Below are positions 37,697 to 50,289 of a DNA stretch of 64,000 bases, piece after piece; positions within the stretch are counted from its first letter, which is position 1, and every line of letters begins with the position of its first letter. The translations under genes and the position numbers were made by a program. Below the pieces are notes generated by a model. That model was not told the origin of the DNA and searched no databases. It saw only the letters and a program-made list of their open reading frames with translations. The stretch comes from Metaclostridioides mangenotii (GTDB taxonomy: Bacteria > Bacillota > Clostridia > Peptostreptococcales > Peptostreptococcaceae). The stretch covers positions 1-64,000 of the forward strand of contig NZ_JAGGJX010000009.1 of the NCBI RefSeq assembly GCF_017873185.1. Reading direction: 5' to 3'.

Positions 37697-38890
37697 TTAT
37701 TCCATTATAGAAACAACAACTCCTGAAGCAACTGTTCTTCCACCTTCTCTTATCGCGAATCTTTGTCCTTCTTCTACCGCGATTGAGTTGATTAAGTCTA
37801 CTTCCATTGTTACGTTATCTCCAGGCATTACCATTTCTATTCCATCTGGTAATTTACAAGCACCTGTTACGTCTGTTGTTCTTAAGTAAAATTGTGGTCT
37901 GTATCCATCAAAGAATGGAGTATGTCTTCCACCCTCTTCTTTTTTAAGAACGTATACTTCTGCAGTAAATTTAGTGTGAGCTTTTACAGAACCAGCTTTA
38001 CAAAGAACTTGTCCTCTTTCTATCTCATCTCTTTGGATCCCTCTTAAAAGAGCTCCTATGTTATCTCCAGCTTGAGCTTGGTCTAGTAATTTTCTGAACA
38101 TCTCTACTCCAGTTACAACTAACTTTCTTGGAGCTTCTGAAAGACCTACTAGATCTACTTCGTCTTGAACTTTAAGTATTCCTCTCTCAACTCTACCTGT
38201 AGCAACTGTACCTCTACCTGTTATAGAGAATACGTCCTCAACTGGCATTAAGAAATCTTTGTCTATATCTCTTTCTGGAGATGGTATATACTCATCTATT
38301 TGCTCGAATAAGTCAACTATTTTGTCTCCCCACTCGCTATCTGGATCTTCAAGAGCCATTAAAGCTGATCCTTTAACTATTGGAGTATCATCTCCTGGGA
38401 AGTCATACTCTGATAATAGATCTCTAACTTCCATTTCAACTAACTCTAATAATTCTTCGTCGTCTACCATGTCGCATTTGTTTAAGAATACAACGATGTA
38501 TGGTACACCAACTTGTCTTGAAAGTACTATATGCTCTCTAGTTTGAGGCATTGGTCCATCAGTTGCAGAAACAACTAGTATAGCACCGTCCATTTGTGCT
38601 GCTCCTGTGATCATGTTTTTAACGTAGTCAGCATGTCCTGGGCAGTCAACGTGAGCGTAGTGTCTGTTTGGAGTTTCATACTCAACGTGAGTTGTAGATA
38701 TTGTGATTCCTCTTTCTCTTTCTTCTGGAGCTTTATCTATATTAGCGAAGTCTACTGCTTCTCCTAATTGATATCTAGCATGTAATGTTTTAGTTATAGC
38801 TGCAGTTAAAGTAGTTTTACCGTGGTCAACGTGACCTATAGTTCCTATATTAACGTGCGGCTTAGTTCTTTCGTATTTAGATTTAGCCAT
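37697..38890 (-). CDS. tuf: Elongation factor Tu
   Basis: 397-residue GTPase delivering aminoacyl-tRNA. G1 [11 protein letters not shown]3 DCPGHADY, G4 NKCDMVD; three domains at about 1-205, 210-300 and 302-397. Fourth gene of rpsL-rpsG-fusA-tuf; only one copy is in this window. Confidence 0.98.
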   Translation of the reverse strand: MAKSKYERTKPHVNIGTIGHVDHGKTTLTAAITKTLHARYQLGEAVDFANIDKAPEERERGITISTTHVEYETPNRHYAHVDCPGHADYVKNMITGAAQMDGAILVVSATDGPMPQTREHIVLSRQVGVPYIVVFLNKCDMVDDEELLELVEMEVRDLLSEYDFPGDDTPIVKGSALMALEDPDSEWGDKIVDLFEQIDEYIPSPERDIDKDFLMPVEDVFSITGRGTVATGRVERGILKVQDEVDLVGLSEAPRKLVVTGVEMFRKLLDQAQAGDNIGALLRGIQRDEIERGQVLCKAGSVKAHTKFTAEVYVLKKEEGGRHTPFFDGYRPQFYLRTTDVTGACKLPDGIEMVMPGDNVTMEVDLINSIAVEEGQRFAIREGGRTVASGVVVSIME

Positions 38891-38917
38891 TTTTTACTTT
38901 CCTCCCTTTATTTACAT

Positions 38918-38941
38918 GCTAGGTGGTTTTGACCACCTAGC
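38918..38941 (-). other. Intercistronic hairpin between fusA and tuf
   Basis: A perfect 10-bp stem GCTAGGTGGT / ACCACCTAGC with a 4-nt loop and no following U run on the minus strand, so it is not a terminator. It may mark an mRNA processing point or stabilise the tuf mRNA (inference). Confidence 0.6.
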
Positions 38942-38993
38942 TATTGTTTTTAGATTTTTATCTATATTTTATATTAAAAATTTAATAACTTTA

Positions 38994-41066
38994 TTATCCT
39001 TGTCTTCCTTCAGCTATTTTCTTAGCTACAGAAGATGGAACTTGCTCATAATGGTCGAATATCATAGTATATGTTGCACGACCTTGAGTTGCAGATCTAA
39101 GATCTGTAGAGTATCCAAACATTTCTGAAAGTGGAACGAATGCGTTTATAACTTGAGCACCGCTTCTAGCTTCCATACCTTGGATTAATCCTCTTCTTGA
39201 GTTTAAGTCACCCATAACGTCTCCCATGTAATCCTCTGGAGTAACAACTTCAACCTTGAAGTAAGGCTCAAGAAGTACTGAATTACCTTTCTTAAGGGCG
39301 TCTTTGAATGCCATAGAACCTGCCATTTTAAAGGCCATCTCTGAAGAGTCAACCTCATGGTAAGATCCGTCGTATAGTTCAACACCAATATCAACAACTG
39401 GATATCCAGCTATAACACCTGCGTGCATTGCTCCTTGGATACCTTGATCAACTGGTCCAACATACTCCTTAGGTACAGATCCTCCAACAGTTTTGTTTTC
39501 GAATTTGTATCCTTCACCTGGCTCAAGTGGATTAACTCTGATCTTAACGTGTCCGTATTGACCTCTACCACCTGATTGTTTAGAGTACTTATGCTCAACA
39601 TCAACTGGTTGAGTAATAGTTTCTCTATAGGCAACTTGTGGATCACCAACATTGGCTTCAACTTTGAATTCTCTAAGAAGTCTATCAACAATAACCTCTA
39701 GGTGAAGCTCACCCATACCACCGATTATAGTTTGTCCTGTTTCCTGATCACTTCTAACTCTGAAAGTTGGATCCTCTTCAGCAAGCTTTTGAAGAGCAAC
39801 ACCCATTTTTTCTTGAGCAGCTTTTGATTTAGGCTCTATTGCAACATCTATAACTGGTTCAGGGAATTCCATTGATTCAAGTATTATTGGTGCAGAAGCA
39901 TCACATAAAGAGTCTCCTGTTGTAGTATCTTTAAGACCAACAGCAGCTGCTATATCTCCTGCAAATACTTTTGTTATTTCTTCTCTAGTGTTCGCATGCA
40001 TTTGTAGTATACGACCAATTCTTTCTCTTTTGTTTTTAGTTGAGTTAAGAACATAAGATCCAGATTCTAGAGTTCCAGAGTAAACTCTGAAGAATGCTAA
40101 TTTACCTACGAATGGGTCAGTCATTATTTTGAATGCAAGAGCTGAAAACGGCTCTTCATCAGAAGAATGTCTTTCTGCTTCTTCTCCATCTGGTAATATA
40201 CCTTTTATAGAAGCTATATCAGTTGGAGCTGGTAAATAAGCTAAAACAGCATCTATAAGTAACTGAACACCTTTATTTCTGTATGCAGTACCACAGAAAA
40301 CAGGATTCATTTCACAAGCTATTGTAGCTTTTCTTATAGCAACTTTTAATTCATCGTTAGTGATTTCTTCACCTTCAAGGTATTTAAGCATTAAGTCTTC
40401 ATCAGTCTCAGCAGTAGCTTCAACTAATTTCTCTCTATACTCAGCTGCCATATCTTTTAAGTCTTCAGGTATCTCAGTTATTTCCATATCAACACCTAAG
40501 TCGTCTTTGTATATAACTGCATTCATTTCTATTAAATCAACGATACCTGTAAAGTAATCTTCTTTACCTATTGGCAATTGTAGTGGAACAGCATTTGATG
40601 CTAATCTATCCTTCATCATATCTACAACGTTTAGGAAGTCTGCACCTGTTCTATCCATTTTATTTACAAACGCTATTCTTGGTACTCCGTAAGTTTCTGC
40701 TTGTCTCCATACGTTCTCAGATTGAGGTTCAACCCCACTCTTAGCACAGAATACTGCAACTGCACCATCAAGAACTCTAAGAGATCTTTCAACCTCAACT
40801 GTAAAGTCAACGTGTCCTGGAGTATCTATAACATTTATTCTATGGTCTTTCCATGTAGCAGTAGTAGCGGCAGAAGTAATTGTTATACCTCTCTCCTTCT
40901 CTTGCTCCATCCAGTCCATTTGAGAAGCCCCTTCATGAGTCTCCCCTATTTTATGAGTTTGCCCAGTATAAAACAGGATTCTTTCTGTAGTCGTTGTTTT
41001 ACCTGCATCTATATGAGCCATGATTCCTATGTTCCTTGTTCTCTCCAAAGGAAATTTTCTTTCCAT
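38994..41066 (-). CDS. fusA: Elongation factor G
   Basis: 690-residue translocase; G1 [16 protein letters not shown]3 [10 protein letters not shown]4 NKMDRTG, and C-terminal domains with [19 protein letters not shown] and [19 protein letters not shown]. Between rpsG and tuf. Confidence 0.98.
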   Translation of the reverse strand: MERKFPLERTRNIGIMAHIDAGKTTTTERILFYTGQTHKIGETHEGASQMDWMEQEKERGITITSAATTATWKDHRINVIDTPGHVDFTVEVERSLRVLDGAVAVFCAKSGVEPQSENVWRQAETYGVPRIAFVNKMDRTGADFLNVVDMMKDRLASNAVPLQLPIGKEDYFTGIVDLIEMNAVIYKDDLGVDMEITEIPEDLKDMAAEYREKLVEATAETDEDLMLKYLEGEEITNDELKVAIRKATIACEMNPVFCGTAYRNKGVQLLIDAVLAYLPAPTDIASIKGILPDGEEAERHSSDEEPFSALAFKIMTDPFVGKLAFFRVYSGTLESGSYVLNSTKNKRERIGRILQMHANTREEITKVFAGDIAAAVGLKDTTTGDSLCDASAPIILESMEFPEPVIDVAIEPKSKAAQEKMGVALQKLAEEDPTFRVRSDQETGQTIIGGMGELHLEVIVDRLLREFKVEANVGDPQVAYRETITQPVDVEHKYSKQSGGRGQYGHVKIRVNPLEPGEGYKFENKTVGGSVPKEYVGPVDQGIQGAMHAGVIAGYPVVDIGVELYDGSYHEVDSSEMAFKMAGSMAFKDALKKGNSVLLEPYFKVEVVTPEDYMGDVMGDLNSRRGLIQGMEARSGAQVINAFVPLSEMFGYSTDLRSATQGRATYTMIFDHYEQVPSSVAKKIAEGRQG

Positions 41067-41118
41067 GGTCCTTCCTCCTTATGATATCCTTAATCAATTT
41101 ATAAGATATCTGTATATG

Positions 41119-41589
41119 CTACCATCTGTAATGAGCAAACGCTCTGTTAGCATCTGCCATTTTATGAGTATCTTCTTTCTTCTTAACTGAAGCTCCCGTG
41201 TTGTTAGCTGCGTCCATTACTTCTTTAGCAAGCTTTTCAACCATGCCTCTTTCTCCACGATCTCTCGTGTATTTTACTAACCATCTTAAACCTAAAGTTT
41301 GTCTTCTTTCAGGTCTAACCTCGATTGGCACTTGATAGTTAGCTCCACCAACTCTTCTAGCTTTAACTTCTAGAACTGGCATTATATTTTCCATAGCTGC
41401 TTCAAATACTTCTAGAGCATCCTCTCCTGTACTATCTGCTACTATTGCGAAAGCGTCATAAACGATCTTTTGAGCTTTCCCTCTTTTTCCATCTATCATT
41501 AAGTTATTTATTAACTTAGTAACTACCGTACTTCCATACATTGGATCTGGTAAAACTTCTCTCTTTGGAACATTACCTTTTCTTGGCAT
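41119..41589 (-). CDS. rpsG: Ribosomal protein S7
   Basis: 156-residue primary 16S-binding head protein; [20 protein letters not shown] and [24 protein letters not shown]. Preceded by a structured 126-bp spacer after rpsL. Confidence 0.98.
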   Translation of the reverse strand: MPRKGNVPKREVLPDPMYGSTVVTKLINNLMIDGKRGKAQKIVYDAFAIVADSTGEDALEVFEAAMENIMPVLEVKARRVGGANYQVPIEVRPERRQTLGLRWLVKYTRDRGERGMVEKLAKEVMDAANNTGASVKKKEDTHKMADANRAFAHYRW

Positions 41590-41715
41590 TCTGCTTCCCT
41601 CCTTAAATATTAAATATTAAATCATAGGTACTCGATATGCACTGACATATCGTGATGCCATAAATATATTTCTCTATATTTAAAGCACCTAAACTATAAT
41701 TAATTTAAACAGTTA
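41590..41715 (-). promoter_or_regulatory. rpsL-rpsG intercistronic region with hairpin
   Basis: Contains the hairpin CGATATG-TCAGTG-CATATCG (41631-41650 region) extended by GG/CC pairs, and a TTAAATA tandem repeat next to the rpsG ribosome site. In E. coli, S7 represses by binding this intercistronic region; whether the same applies here is inference. Confidence 0.35.
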
Positions 41716-42138
41716 TTATTTCTTTGCTTCTTTAGGTCTCTTTGCACCATATTTTGATCTAGACTGCATTCTTTTTTCTACACCTGCAGTATCAAGAGTT
41801 CCTCTTAATATGTGGTATCTAACCCCTGGAAGGTCTTTAACTCTTCCTCCCCTTATAAGAACAACACTATGTTCTTGTAGGTTATGTCCTTCTCCTGGTA
41901 TATAAGCTGAAACCTCTATACCATTAGTAAGTCTAACTCTGGCAACTTTTCTTAACGCTGAGTTAGGTTTTTTAGGAGTAACTGTTTTTACTGATGTACA
42001 AACTCCTCTTTTTTGTGGAGCTTTTATTTCTGTAGCTCTCTTATCAAGTGAGTTATATCCTCTTTGTAGTGCTGGAGAGTCTGATTTTTTCTCAATAGCT
42101 TTTCTACTCTTACGGATTAACTGGTTAATTGTTGGCAT
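41716..42138 (-). CDS. rpsL: Ribosomal protein S12
   Basis: 140-residue decoding-centre protein. ATG at 42138 ([13 protein letters not shown]) after AGGAGGTG; the longer reading is rejected. The streptomycin-contact loops TPKKPNS and PGVRYHI are wild type. First gene of the str operon. Confidence 0.98.
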   Translation of the reverse strand: MPTINQLIRKSRKAIEKKSDSPALQRGYNSLDKRATEIKAPQKRGVCTSVKTVTPKKPNSALRKVARVRLTNGIEVSAYIPGEGHNLQEHSVVLIRGGRVKDLPGVRYHILRGTLDTAGVEKRMQSRSKYGAKRPKEAKK

Positions 42139-42320
42139 TAATCTGCACCTCCTTCTTTTAATTTTCGATCTAAAACAGATCGCCAACCGGTTCAAAGCTT
42201 AGACACATTTACTGAGTCTAACATAGTTTGATGCTTTTAGCTTTAAATAATATTGTAGCATTTAAAAGCCACTAAGAACCCCGTAGGATCCTTAGTGTAC
42301 TCTTAATTACACACTTAAAC
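42139..42320 (-). promoter_or_regulatory. Structured 5-prime leader of the str operon
   Basis: About 180 nt with three hairpins on the minus strand: CACTAAG / CTTAGTG (42270-42297) enclosing GATCC...GG, TTAGAC / GTCTAA, and CGATCTGTTTTAGATCG close to the ribosome site. None has a convincing U run. Possible feedback or stability elements. Confidence 0.5.
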
Positions 42321-42349
42321 ATTTTATCATCAGGATAAATGATTGTCAA
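42321..42349 (-). promoter_or_regulatory. Promoter of the str operon (rpsL)
   Basis: Minus strand TTGACA (42344-42349), 17-bp spacer ending in TGA, TAAAAT (42321-42326): near-consensus with a TG extension. Confidence 0.88.
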
Positions 42350-42373
42350 GATTTCTTTTAAACTCAAGCTTTC

Positions 42374-45300
42374 TTAGGCTTCTACCTTTTCTACTGCTAT
42401 ATTTTTGTATTTCTTCATACCTGTACCAGCTGGTATAAGTTTTCCTAATATAACATTCTCTTTAAGTCCAATTAAGTTATCTTCTTTACCCTTTATAGCA
42501 GCTTCTGTTAATACTCTAGTTGTCTCTTGGAATGATGCCGCTGATAAAAATGAATCCGTAGCAAGTGATGCTTTAGTTATTCCAAGAAGTACTCTTGTAG
42601 CATTAGCAGGTCTTAACCCCTTAGCTTCAGCTTCTTCATTGCACTTATTGAATACTAATACATCTTCATATCCTCCTGGAAGTAAATCTGTATCTCCAGG
42701 ATCTTCAACTTTAACTTTTGATAACATCTGTCTAACTATTACTTCTATATGCTTATCGTTTATATCAACCCCTTGAAGCCTATAAACTCTCTGCACTTCT
42801 TTAACTATATATTCTTGAACTCCTATGATTCCGTTAACTCTTACTATATCGTGAGGGTTAATTGAACCTTGAATCAACGGCTCTCCTGCTTTAAGCATTT
42901 GACCGTGTTTAACCCTAAGTCTTGAACCATAAGGAATTGCATATACTTCTTTTTCACCTTCACTAGGTATTATTGTTACTTCTTTTTTCTTGTCAGAGTC
43001 GTTTATTTCTACTCTACCTGCAATTTCAGTTATTACAGCAAGACTCTTTGGTTTTCTGGCTTCAAATAACTCTTCAACCCTTGGAAGACCTTGAGTTATA
43101 TCTCCACCGGCAACCCCACCAGTATGGAATGTACGCATTGTAAGCTGTGTACCCGGCTCACCAATTGATTGGGCAGCTATGATTCCAACCGCTTCACCAA
43201 TATGAACTTCCTTACCAGTAGCCAAGTTTTTACCGTAACACTTAGAACAAACTCCATGGTTAGTTCTACAGTTAAGAACTGTTCTAATGTGTACCAATTT
43301 GATTCCAGCGTCTATTATTTTGTCAGCTTCATCTTCTGTTATTCTAGTGTCGGCTTCTACTATAACTTCATCAGTTTCCGGATGAACTATAGCATCAACT
43401 ACATATCTTCCTACTATTCTATCGTAAAGTTCTTCTATAACTTCGTTCCCATCTTTAATAGCTAGTATCTCTGTAGTATCTGTTGTACCACAGTCGATTT
43501 CTCTAACTATAACGTCCTGGCTGACATCAACAAGTCTTCTTGTTAAGTATCCAGACTCGGCAGTACGAAGCGCTGTATCAGAAAGTCCTTTTCTGGCACC
43601 GTGAGAAGATGTAAAGTACTCAAGTACTGATAAACCTTCACGGAAGTTCGATTTAACTGGGATCTCCATAGTCTTACCTGAAGCATTGGCCATAAGTCCA
43701 CGCATACCTGCAAGCTGTCTTATCTGGTTTTTAGATCCTCTGGCTCCAGAATGCGCCATTATATATAAGTTATTTAATCTGCTAAGTCCATCCATTAGAG
43801 CGTCAGTTACCTTTTCAGTAGTTTCTGTCCAAGTCTCTATAACTCTTTCATATCTCTCTTCATCAGATATAAGACCTCTTCTGTATGCCTTTTCATATTT
43901 ATCAACTTTCTTTTCTGCCTCTCCTATATAGATTTCCTTTTCTTTCGGAACATCCATATCAGATACGGCAACTGTTATACCTGCTATTGTAGAGAACTTA
44001 AATCCTAGAGCTTTAATGTAGTCTAGAAGTTCAGCAGTTATAGTATTTCCATGTCTTATAAAGCATTTATTTATTATTTTACCTAGAGATTTCTTGTCAA
44101 CTAGGAAATCAACTTCCAGTCCGCTCGGATCTTTTTCTCTATCAACAAATCCTAAGTCTTGAGGTACGCCTTCATTGAATATAAATCTACCTACAGTACT
44201 TTCGATAATGCAACTTGTTCCATCTTCATGAACTCTTCTCATCTTAACAAGAGCGTGAAGATCTACAGCTTTATTGAAGTACGCTAGTAACAACTCATTG
44301 AAGTCTTTAAATACCATACCAGTTCCTCTTACACCTTCTTGAGCTTCTATTGTTAAATAGTAACTTCCAAGAACCATATCCTGAGATGGAGTAGTTATAG
44401 GTGTACCGTCTTTAGGAGCAAGTATATTGTTTACAGAAAGCATTAAGAATCTAGCCTCTGCTTGTGCCTCCACTGATAACGGAACGTGAACGGCCATTTG
44501 GTCACCGTCAAAGTCAGCATTGTAAGCCGTACATACAAGTGGATGTAGTTTTATAGCTTTACCTTCAACTAAAATAGGTTCAAATGCTTGAATACCTAAT
44601 CTGTGTAGTGTCGGCGCACGGTTTAGAAGTACTGGATGACTCTTGATCACGTCTTCTAAAACGTCCCAAACTTCAGGCTTAACTTTTTCTACTATCGATT
44701 TTGCACTCTTAATGTTGTGTGCATAACCCTCTTTAACTAATTTATCCATTACAAATGGCTTAAATAGTTCTAGTGCCATCTTCTTAGGAAGACCACATTG
44801 GTAGAATTTAAGCTCTGGTCCAACAACGATAACTGAACGTCCTGAATAATCAACACGCTTACCAAGTAAGTTTTGACGGAAACGTCCTTGCTTACCTTTA
44901 AGCATATCTGATAAAGACTTAAGTGGTCTATTACCAGGTCCAGTTACTGGTCTACCTCTTCTACCATTATCTATAAGAGCATCTACTGCCTCTTGAAGCA
45001 TTCTCTTTTCATTTCTTACGATGATGTCAGGAGCTCCAAGTTCTAGTAATCTCTTCAATCTATTATTTCTATTTATAACTCTTCTATACAGGTCGTTTAG
45101 ATCCGAAGTTGCAAATCTTCCACCATCAAGTTGAACCATAGGTCTTAAATCAGGTGGTATAACAGGAATTGCATCAAGTATCATCCACTCTGGCTTATTT
45201 CCAGATTTTTTGAACGCCTCTACAACTTCCAGTCTTCTTATTGTTCTGATTCTCTTTTGTCCTGTACTATCTTTAAGTTCTGCTCTTAAATCTTTACTCT

Positions 45301-45859
45301 GTTGATCTAAGTCAATAGCCTTTAGTAATGATTTTACAGCCTCAGCACCCATTCCAACTTCGAATGTATTGCCATACTTTTCAAGAGCATCTCTGTATTC
45401 TTTTTCAGTTAGTAACTGTTTCGCATTAAGTCCAGTCTCTCCTGGATTTACAACTACATACGATGCAAAGTAAAGAATTTTTTCTAGGAACCTAGGAGAC
45501 ATATCAAGTAAAAGTCCCATTCTACTTGGTATACCTTTAAAATACCATATATGTGACATTGGAGCAGCTAGCTCTATATGTCCCATTCTCTCTCTTCTTA
45601 CTTTAGATTTGGTTACTTCAACACCACATCTATCACATACCACACCTTTGTATCTTACTCTTCTGTATTTACCACAGTGACACTCCCAGTCTTTTTGTGG
45701 TCCAAATATTCTTTCGCAGAATAGACCATCTTTTTCTGGTTTTAAAGTACGGTAGTTTATAGTTTCTGGTTTTTTTACTTCTCCTCTAGACCATTGTCTT
45801 ATTTTCTCCGGAGAAGCTAAAGCTATTTTTATCGACTCAAAATTGTTTAATTCAAACAA
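42374..45859 (-). CDS. rpoC: RNA polymerase beta-prime subunit
   Basis: 1161 residues; N-terminal zinc cluster ([22 protein letters not shown]), catalytic metal motif [12 protein letters not shown], second zinc site [13 protein letters not shown], and trigger-loop region ending near [15 protein letters not shown]. 24-25 bp separate its stop from the str promoter -10, so the promoters are tightly packed. Confidence 0.98.
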   Translation of the reverse strand: MFELNNFESIKIALASPEKIRQWSRGEVKKPETINYRTLKPEKDGLFCERIFGPQKDWECHCGKYRRVRYKGVVCDRCGVEVTKSKVRRERMGHIELAAPMSHIWYFKGIPSRMGLLLDMSPRFLEKILYFASYVVVNPGETGLNAKQLLTEKEYRDALEKYGNTFEVGMGAEAVKSLLKAIDLDQQSKDLRAELKDSTGQKRIRTIRRLEVVEAFKKSGNKPEWMILDAIPVIPPDLRPMVQLDGGRFATSDLNDLYRRVINRNNRLKRLLELGAPDIIVRNEKRMLQEAVDALIDNGRRGRPVTGPGNRPLKSLSDMLKGKQGRFRQNLLGKRVDYSGRSVIVVGPELKFYQCGLPKKMALELFKPFVMDKLVKEGYAHNIKSAKSIVEKVKPEVWDVLEDVIKSHPVLLNRAPTLHRLGIQAFEPILVEGKAIKLHPLVCTAYNADFDGDQMAVHVPLSVEAQAEARFLMLSVNNILAPKDGTPITTPSQDMVLGSYYLTIEAQEGVRGTGMVFKDFNELLLAYFNKAVDLHALVKMRRVHEDGTSCIIESTVGRFIFNEGVPQDLGFVDREKDPSGLEVDFLVDKKSLGKIINKCFIRHGNTITAELLDYIKALGFKFSTIAGITVAVSDMDVPKEKEIYIGEAEKKVDKYEKAYRRGLISDEERYERVIETWTETTEKVTDALMDGLSRLNNLYIMAHSGARGSKNQIRQLAGMRGLMANASGKTMEIPVKSNFREGLSVLEYFTSSHGARKGLSDTALRTAESGYLTRRLVDVSQDVIVREIDCGTTDTTEILAIKDGNEVIEELYDRIVGRYVVDAIVHPETDEVIVEADTRITEDEADKIIDAGIKLVHIRTVLNCRTNHGVCSKCYGKNLATGKEVHIGEAVGIIAAQSIGEPGTQLTMRTFHTGGVAGGDITQGLPRVEELFEARKPKSLAVITEIAGRVEINDSDKKKEVTIIPSEGEKEVYAIPYGSRLRVKHGQMLKAGEPLIQGSINPHDIVRVNGIIGVQEYIVKEVQRVYRLQGVDINDKHIEVIVRQMLSKVKVEDPGDTDLLPGGYEDVLVFNKCNEEAEAKGLRPANATRVLLGITKASLATDSFLSAASFQETTRVLTEAAIKGKEDNLIGLKENVILGKLIPAGTGMKKYKNIAVEKVEA

Positions 45860-45896
45860 GGAGTTCTCTCCCTTCTATTTGATTTTTTCGAAGCAT

Positions 45897-45946
45897 TTAT
45901 AGCGGAAATTGTACTTACAAAAGCACAATTTCCTATGTGCTATAAA
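45897..45946 (-). other. Intercistronic hairpin between rpoB and rpoC
   Basis: Minus strand stem TATAGC / GCTATA at the base and GGAAATTGT / ACAATTTCC above it, with a 12-nt loop. It starts a few bases after the rpoB stop and has no U run after it, so it is not a terminator; a processing or coupling element is possible. Confidence 0.55.
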
Positions 45947-45949
45947 AAA

Positions 45950-48900
45950 TTATACATCAAAGTCCTCATTGTCATAATCTATGACCTTATCATATTCATC
46001 ATCTTCAACAAAGCCTTTTAATTCTTCTTCAATTATTTCTTCTGGCTCTTCTTCAGTTTCGTCTTCTGGTTCTCCATCAGCATCCTCAATAATATGTGCT
46101 TCTTCTATCTCTCCCATATTATCTATCATGTCTAACTCAAACTCTTCTATATTAATATCATCGTCATCTAAAGACTCTTTAACTTCTATTTCTTGATCTT
46201 CATCAGTTAATACTTTTACATCTAAACATAAACTTTGAAGCTCTTTTATTAGAACCTTGAACGATTCAGGTATTCCTGGTTCTGGAATATTTTCACCTTT
46301 TACTATTGCTTCGTAAGTTCTAACACGTCCTGAGACATCATCAGACTTAACAGTAAGTATCTCTTGAAGTATGTGAGCAGCTCCATAAGCCTCAAGTGCC
46401 CAAACCTCCATCTCTCCGAATCTCTGTCCACCAAATTGTGCTTTGCCACCAAGAGGTTGTTGAGTTACTAGAGAGTAAGGTCCTGTACTTCTTGCATGTA
46501 GCTTATCATCAACCAAATGGTGAAGTTTAAGCATGTACATATAACCTACAGTTATCTTGTTGTCAAATGGACTTCCTGTTCTACCATCATATAGATCAAG
46601 TTTACCATTTCTTGGATATCCTGCATCTTCAAGAGCATCCATGATATCGAACTCATTAGCTCCATCAAATACTGATGTCGCAACATACCAACCTAGTTTC
46701 TTAGCTGCAAGACCTAAGTGCATCTCAAGAACCTGACCGATATTCATACGAGATGGTATACCTTGTGGGTTAAGAACTATATCCATAGGAGTTCCATCTT
46801 CCATAAACGGCATATCTTCTTCAGGTAATACTCTAGAGATAACCCCTTTATTACCATGACGACCAGCCATCTTGTCTCCTACTTTTATCTTTCTCTTCTT
46901 AGCTATATAACATCTAACAAGTTCATTAACTCCTGGAGATAAATCATCTCCGTTTTCTCTAGTGAATAGTTTAATATCTACTATTATTCCTGATTCACCA
47001 TGAGGAACAGTTAAAGATGTATCTCTAACTTCTCTTGCCTTCTCACCGAATATAGCTCTTAAAAGTCTTTCTTCGGCAGTAAGCTCAGTCTCTCCTTTTG
47101 GAGTAACTTTACCAACTAGGATATCTCCTGAATCAACTTCAGCACCTATTCTGATTATACCTCTTTCATCTAGGTTCTTAATTGCACTATCCCCTACATT
47201 AGGTATATCTCTAGTGATCTCTTCAGGCCCTAGTTTTGTATCTCTAGCCTCACACTCATATTCTTCTATATGAATTGTAGACAATCTATCTTCTTTAACT
47301 AATCTTTCATTTATTAATATGGCATCCTCGTAGTTGTAACCTTCCCATGTCATAAATGCTATAAAGCAGTTTCTTCCAAGAGCAACTTCTCCAAGATCTG
47401 TCGCTGGTCCATCAGCTATAACATCTCCTGCTAGAATTTGTTCTCCCTTGTCTACGATAGGAGTTTGGTTTACACAAGTACCAGAGTTTGAACGTTTAAA
47501 TTTAAGAAGATTGTATCTATCTCTGTTTCCATCTTCTCTCTTTATAACTATTTCATCAGCTGTTACTCTCTCAGCTACACCAGGGTTTTTAGCAACAACA
47601 ACGGCTCCTGAGTCTTTAGCTGCTCTGTACTCTATACCAGTACCAATGATCGGTGCCTCTCTTCTAACTAGCGGCACCGCTTGACGCTGCATGTTTGATC
47701 CCATAAGGGCACGGTTGGCGTCATCGTTCTCTAAGAAAGGTATCATTGCAGTCGCAACTGATACAACTTGCTTAGGAGATATATCCATATAATCAACTTT
47801 ATCTTCAGACACTAGTTCAACAGCACCATTTATAGTTCTACAAACAACTCTGCTGTTTACAAATTGATTGTCATCAGTTAGAGTCTCATTTGCTTGGGCT
47901 CTAACGAATAAATCTTCTTCATCAGCAGTTAAGTAGTGTATCTCATGCGTAACTGTCTTTGTCTCTTTATCATATTTTCTGTACGGTGACTCGATAAAAC
48001 CAAATTCATTAATTTTAGCGTAAGTACCAAGTGAGTTTATAAGCCCTATATTTGGCCCCTCTGGAGTCTCTATAGGACACATTCTTCCGTAGTGAGAGTG
48101 GTGAACGTCACGCACCTCAAACCCAGCTCTCTCTCTTGAAAGACCACCAGGCCCTAGGGCTGATAATCTTCTCTTATGAGTAAGCTCAGACAATGGATTT
48201 GTTTGATCCATGAACTGAGACAACTGAGAACTACCAAAGAACTCTTTTATTGCAGCTGATACAGGTCTTATGTTAACTAACGCTTGTGGCGTTATAGCTT
48301 CCATATCCTGAACAGTCATTCTCTCTTTTATAACTCTTTCCATTCTTGAAAAACCAATTCTAACTTGGTTTTGTAACAATTCACCTACAGATCTTATTCT
48401 TCTATTGCCTAGGTGGTCTATATCATCTATATTCCCTACCTCGTAGAATAAGTTGAATTCGTAATCTATAGAAGCTATTATATCGTCTAACAGTATGTGT
48501 TTAGGAACTAATTCTTTTGATCTTAGTTTTAAAGCTTCTTTTATTTCTTCTTCATCTGTATAGCTGTCTAATATTTCTTTAAGAGTTGGATAATGTACCT
48601 TCTCTTTGATATTTAATTCATCTATGTCAAATTTAATATGCGATTTGATATCTACGAAATTGTTACCAGTGACCTTAACATTTTTATCCCCATCAAGTAA
48701 AATAGTCACCACGTTAATACCTGAATTTTGTATGTCTTTGGCAACTTCATAAGGGATCTTTTCTCCAGCTTTAACGTATACTTCACCTGTTTCAGGATGT
48801 ATAACATCTTCTGCTGATATTCTGTTCATAATTCTGTAGCATAGAGATAACTTCTTGTTGAATTTATATCTACCTACTTTCGCTAAATCGTATCTCTTTG

Positions 48901-49681
48901 GATCAAAGAATAATGATTTAAGTAGTGAAGATGCACTTTCAACAGTTGGTGGCTCTCCTGGTCTTAATTTTTTGTAGATTTCAACTAACCCTTCTTCAAC
49001 AGAACTTGTACTATCTTTCTCAAGAGTAGCGATAAGTCTCTCGTCTTCGCCTAATAGATCTATTATCTCAGAGTCCGAACCTATTCCTAATGCTCTAAGC
49101 AATACTGTAACTGGTTGTTTTCTTGTTCTATCAACTCTTACAGATATTACATCGTTAGAATCAGTTTCATACTCTAACCAAGCACCTCTATTAGGAATTA
49201 CAGTAGAAGATATAAGTCTCTTACCGTTTTTATCTCTCTCGTCTGCATAATATACACCTGGAGATCTAACCAATTGACTTACTATAACCCTCTCAGCACC
49301 ATTTATTATGAAAGTACCTTTGTTAGTCATAAGAGGGAAATCTCCCATAAAGACTTCTTGTTCTTTTATTTCTCCGGTTTCCTTATTAATAAGTCTTACC
49401 TTAACTTTTAGAGGCGCACAATATGTAGCATCTCTCTCTTTACATTCTTCTATATCGTACTTAGGTTTTTCGTCTAAAGAGTAGTCAACAAATTCCAATA
49501 TAAGATTTCCAGTGTAATCTTCTATTGGTGATATATCTTCAAATACTTCTTTTAGACCTTCTTTTAAAAACCACTTATAGGAATCCACTTGAATCTCTAT
49601 AAGATTTGGCACATCAGCTATTTCCTTTATTTTGGAAAAGCTCATTCGCGTTCTTTTACCTATTGTGACAGGATGTGGCAT
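45950..49681 (-). CDS. rpoB: RNA polymerase beta subunit
   Basis: 1243 residues. The rifampicin region [26 protein letters not shown] is wild type (given in parts); [10 protein letters not shown] and [18 protein letters not shown] are conserved catalytic/bridge segments. The last ~70 residues are an acidic tail ([12 protein letters not shown] and similar) common in clostridia. Unusually, rplJ-rplL are not upstream: a promoter and a long AT-rich spacer lie there. Confidence 0.98.
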   Translation of the reverse strand: MPHPVTIGKRTRMSFSKIKEIADVPNLIEIQVDSYKWFLKEGLKEVFEDISPIEDYTGNLILEFVDYSLDEKPKYDIEECKERDATYCAPLKVKVRLINKETGEIKEQEVFMGDFPLMTNKGTFIINGAERVIVSQLVRSPGVYYADERDKNGKRLISSTVIPNRGAWLEYETDSNDVISVRVDRTRKQPVTVLLRALGIGSDSEIIDLLGEDERLIATLEKDSTSSVEEGLVEIYKKLRPGEPPTVESASSLLKSLFFDPKRYDLAKVGRYKFNKKLSLCYRIMNRISAEDVIHPETGEVYVKAGEKIPYEVAKDIQNSGINVVTILLDGDKNVKVTGNNFVDIKSHIKFDIDELNIKEKVHYPTLKEILDSYTDEEEIKEALKLRSKELVPKHILLDDIIASIDYEFNLFYEVGNIDDIDHLGNRRIRSVGELLQNQVRIGFSRMERVIKERMTVQDMEAITPQALVNIRPVSAAIKEFFGSSQLSQFMDQTNPLSELTHKRRLSALGPGGLSRERAGFEVRDVHHSHYGRMCPIETPEGPNIGLINSLGTYAKINEFGFIESPYRKYDKETKTVTHEIHYLTADEEDLFVRAQANETLTDDNQFVNSRVVCRTINGAVELVSEDKVDYMDISPKQVVSVATAMIPFLENDDANRALMGSNMQRQAVPLVRREAPIIGTGIEYRAAKDSGAVVVAKNPGVAERVTADEIVIKREDGNRDRYNLLKFKRSNSGTCVNQTPIVDKGEQILAGDVIADGPATDLGEVALGRNCFIAFMTWEGYNYEDAILINERLVKEDRLSTIHIEEYECEARDTKLGPEEITRDIPNVGDSAIKNLDERGIIRIGAEVDSGDILVGKVTPKGETELTAEERLLRAIFGEKAREVRDTSLTVPHGESGIIVDIKLFTRENGDDLSPGVNELVRCYIAKKRKIKVGDKMAGRHGNKGVISRVLPEEDMPFMEDGTPMDIVLNPQGIPSRMNIGQVLEMHLGLAAKKLGWYVATSVFDGANEFDIMDALEDAGYPRNGKLDLYDGRTGSPFDNKITVGYMYMLKLHHLVDDKLHARSTGPYSLVTQQPLGGKAQFGGQRFGEMEVWALEAYGAAHILQEILTVKSDDVSGRVRTYEAIVKGENIPEPGIPESFKVLIKELQSLCLDVKVLTDEDQEIEVKESLDDDDINIEEFELDMIDNMGEIEEAHIIEDADGEPEDETEEEPEEIIEEELKGFVEDDEYDKVIDYDNEDFDV

Positions 49682-49742
49682 TCACTTTTCACCTCTCATA
49701 TAATTAAAAATAAAACAAAAGTTCATTCTAACACATCTAATA

Positions 49743-49771
49743 ATTTTATCATATTGTCAAGTACTTTTCAA
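49743..49771 (-). promoter_or_regulatory. rpoB promoter
   Basis: Minus strand TTGAAA (49766-49771), 17-bp spacer ending TGA, TAAAAT (49743-49748), about 60 bp before rpoB. A TTGACA also lies within the spacer but has no well-placed -10. Confidence 0.7.
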
Positions 49772-50024
49772 TAAATATTTTATTTTCTTTGTAAAGTATG
49801 TCCTTAAATTCAATTTTTACAGTATTTTACACGTATAATAAGTATTATTTACAGTTTTATAAATTTAAACCCTATTTTTTATAAAACATATACATCTTTC
49901 AAATTCTTAGCTAATTTTACCTTTTTCTACATTCTACACACCCATGATATCAATGTTTTAATAAAATTATGTCCCATATTTTTTTAATTTTTCCTTCATT
50001 ATATATGGAGTTTATATAAATAAA

Positions 50025-50082
50025 AAGGAAATAAATCTGATTTGTTATATTGATATATATAGCAAATCAGATTTATTTCCTT
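50025..50082 (-). terminator. Orphan strong terminator on the minus strand
   Basis: A perfect 20-bp stem AAGGAAATAAATCTGATTTG / CAAATCAGATTTATTTCCTT with an 18-nt loop, followed on the minus strand by TTTTTATTTATAT. No annotated minus-strand gene ends here: rpoB starts further on and the LOG gene is on the other strand. Confidence 0.75.
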
Positions 50083-50246
50083 CTTTTAATCTTACTTATA
50101 TTTATAACCCGTATCTAAATTTCCCCTGGCTTTCTCTACCTTTCATCTTCATGATTTGTAGAGTTACCTAACTTTAAATTGATATTTTTAATACATCTAA
50201 ATTCTTCCGAATCGTTGTCTAAAATAATATCATAAGTTTAATAAAG
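50083..50246 (-). other. Possible small transcript or decayed gene ending at the orphan terminator
   Basis: On the minus strand an extended -10 TGATATTAT lies near 50230 and an open frame of 33 codons (50136-50237, without a usual start, protein-like content DNDSEEFRCIKNINLKLG) runs toward the terminator at 50082. This could be a small RNA of roughly 200 nt or the remnant of a gene. No function can be assigned. Confidence 0.35.
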
Positions 50247-50289
50247 TTTTACTACAAATGTTGTGAAACGTTGTTTTTTTGTAGTAAAA
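50247..50289. repeat. 12-bp inverted repeat, operator-like
   Basis: TTTTACTACAAA (50247-50258) and TTTGTAGTAAAA (50278-50289) are perfect inverted copies 19 bp apart. The half TACTACA / TGTAGTA resembles BlaI/MecI-type operators, though the spacing is different. It overlaps the presumed -35 region of the minus-strand small transcript. Confidence 0.55.

Noticed and set aside
50253-50275. Possible parS site (GTGAAACG)
   Set aside because: Only one half matches the parS palindrome TGTTTCACGTGAAACA; the other half does not. No full parS was found anywhere in the window.
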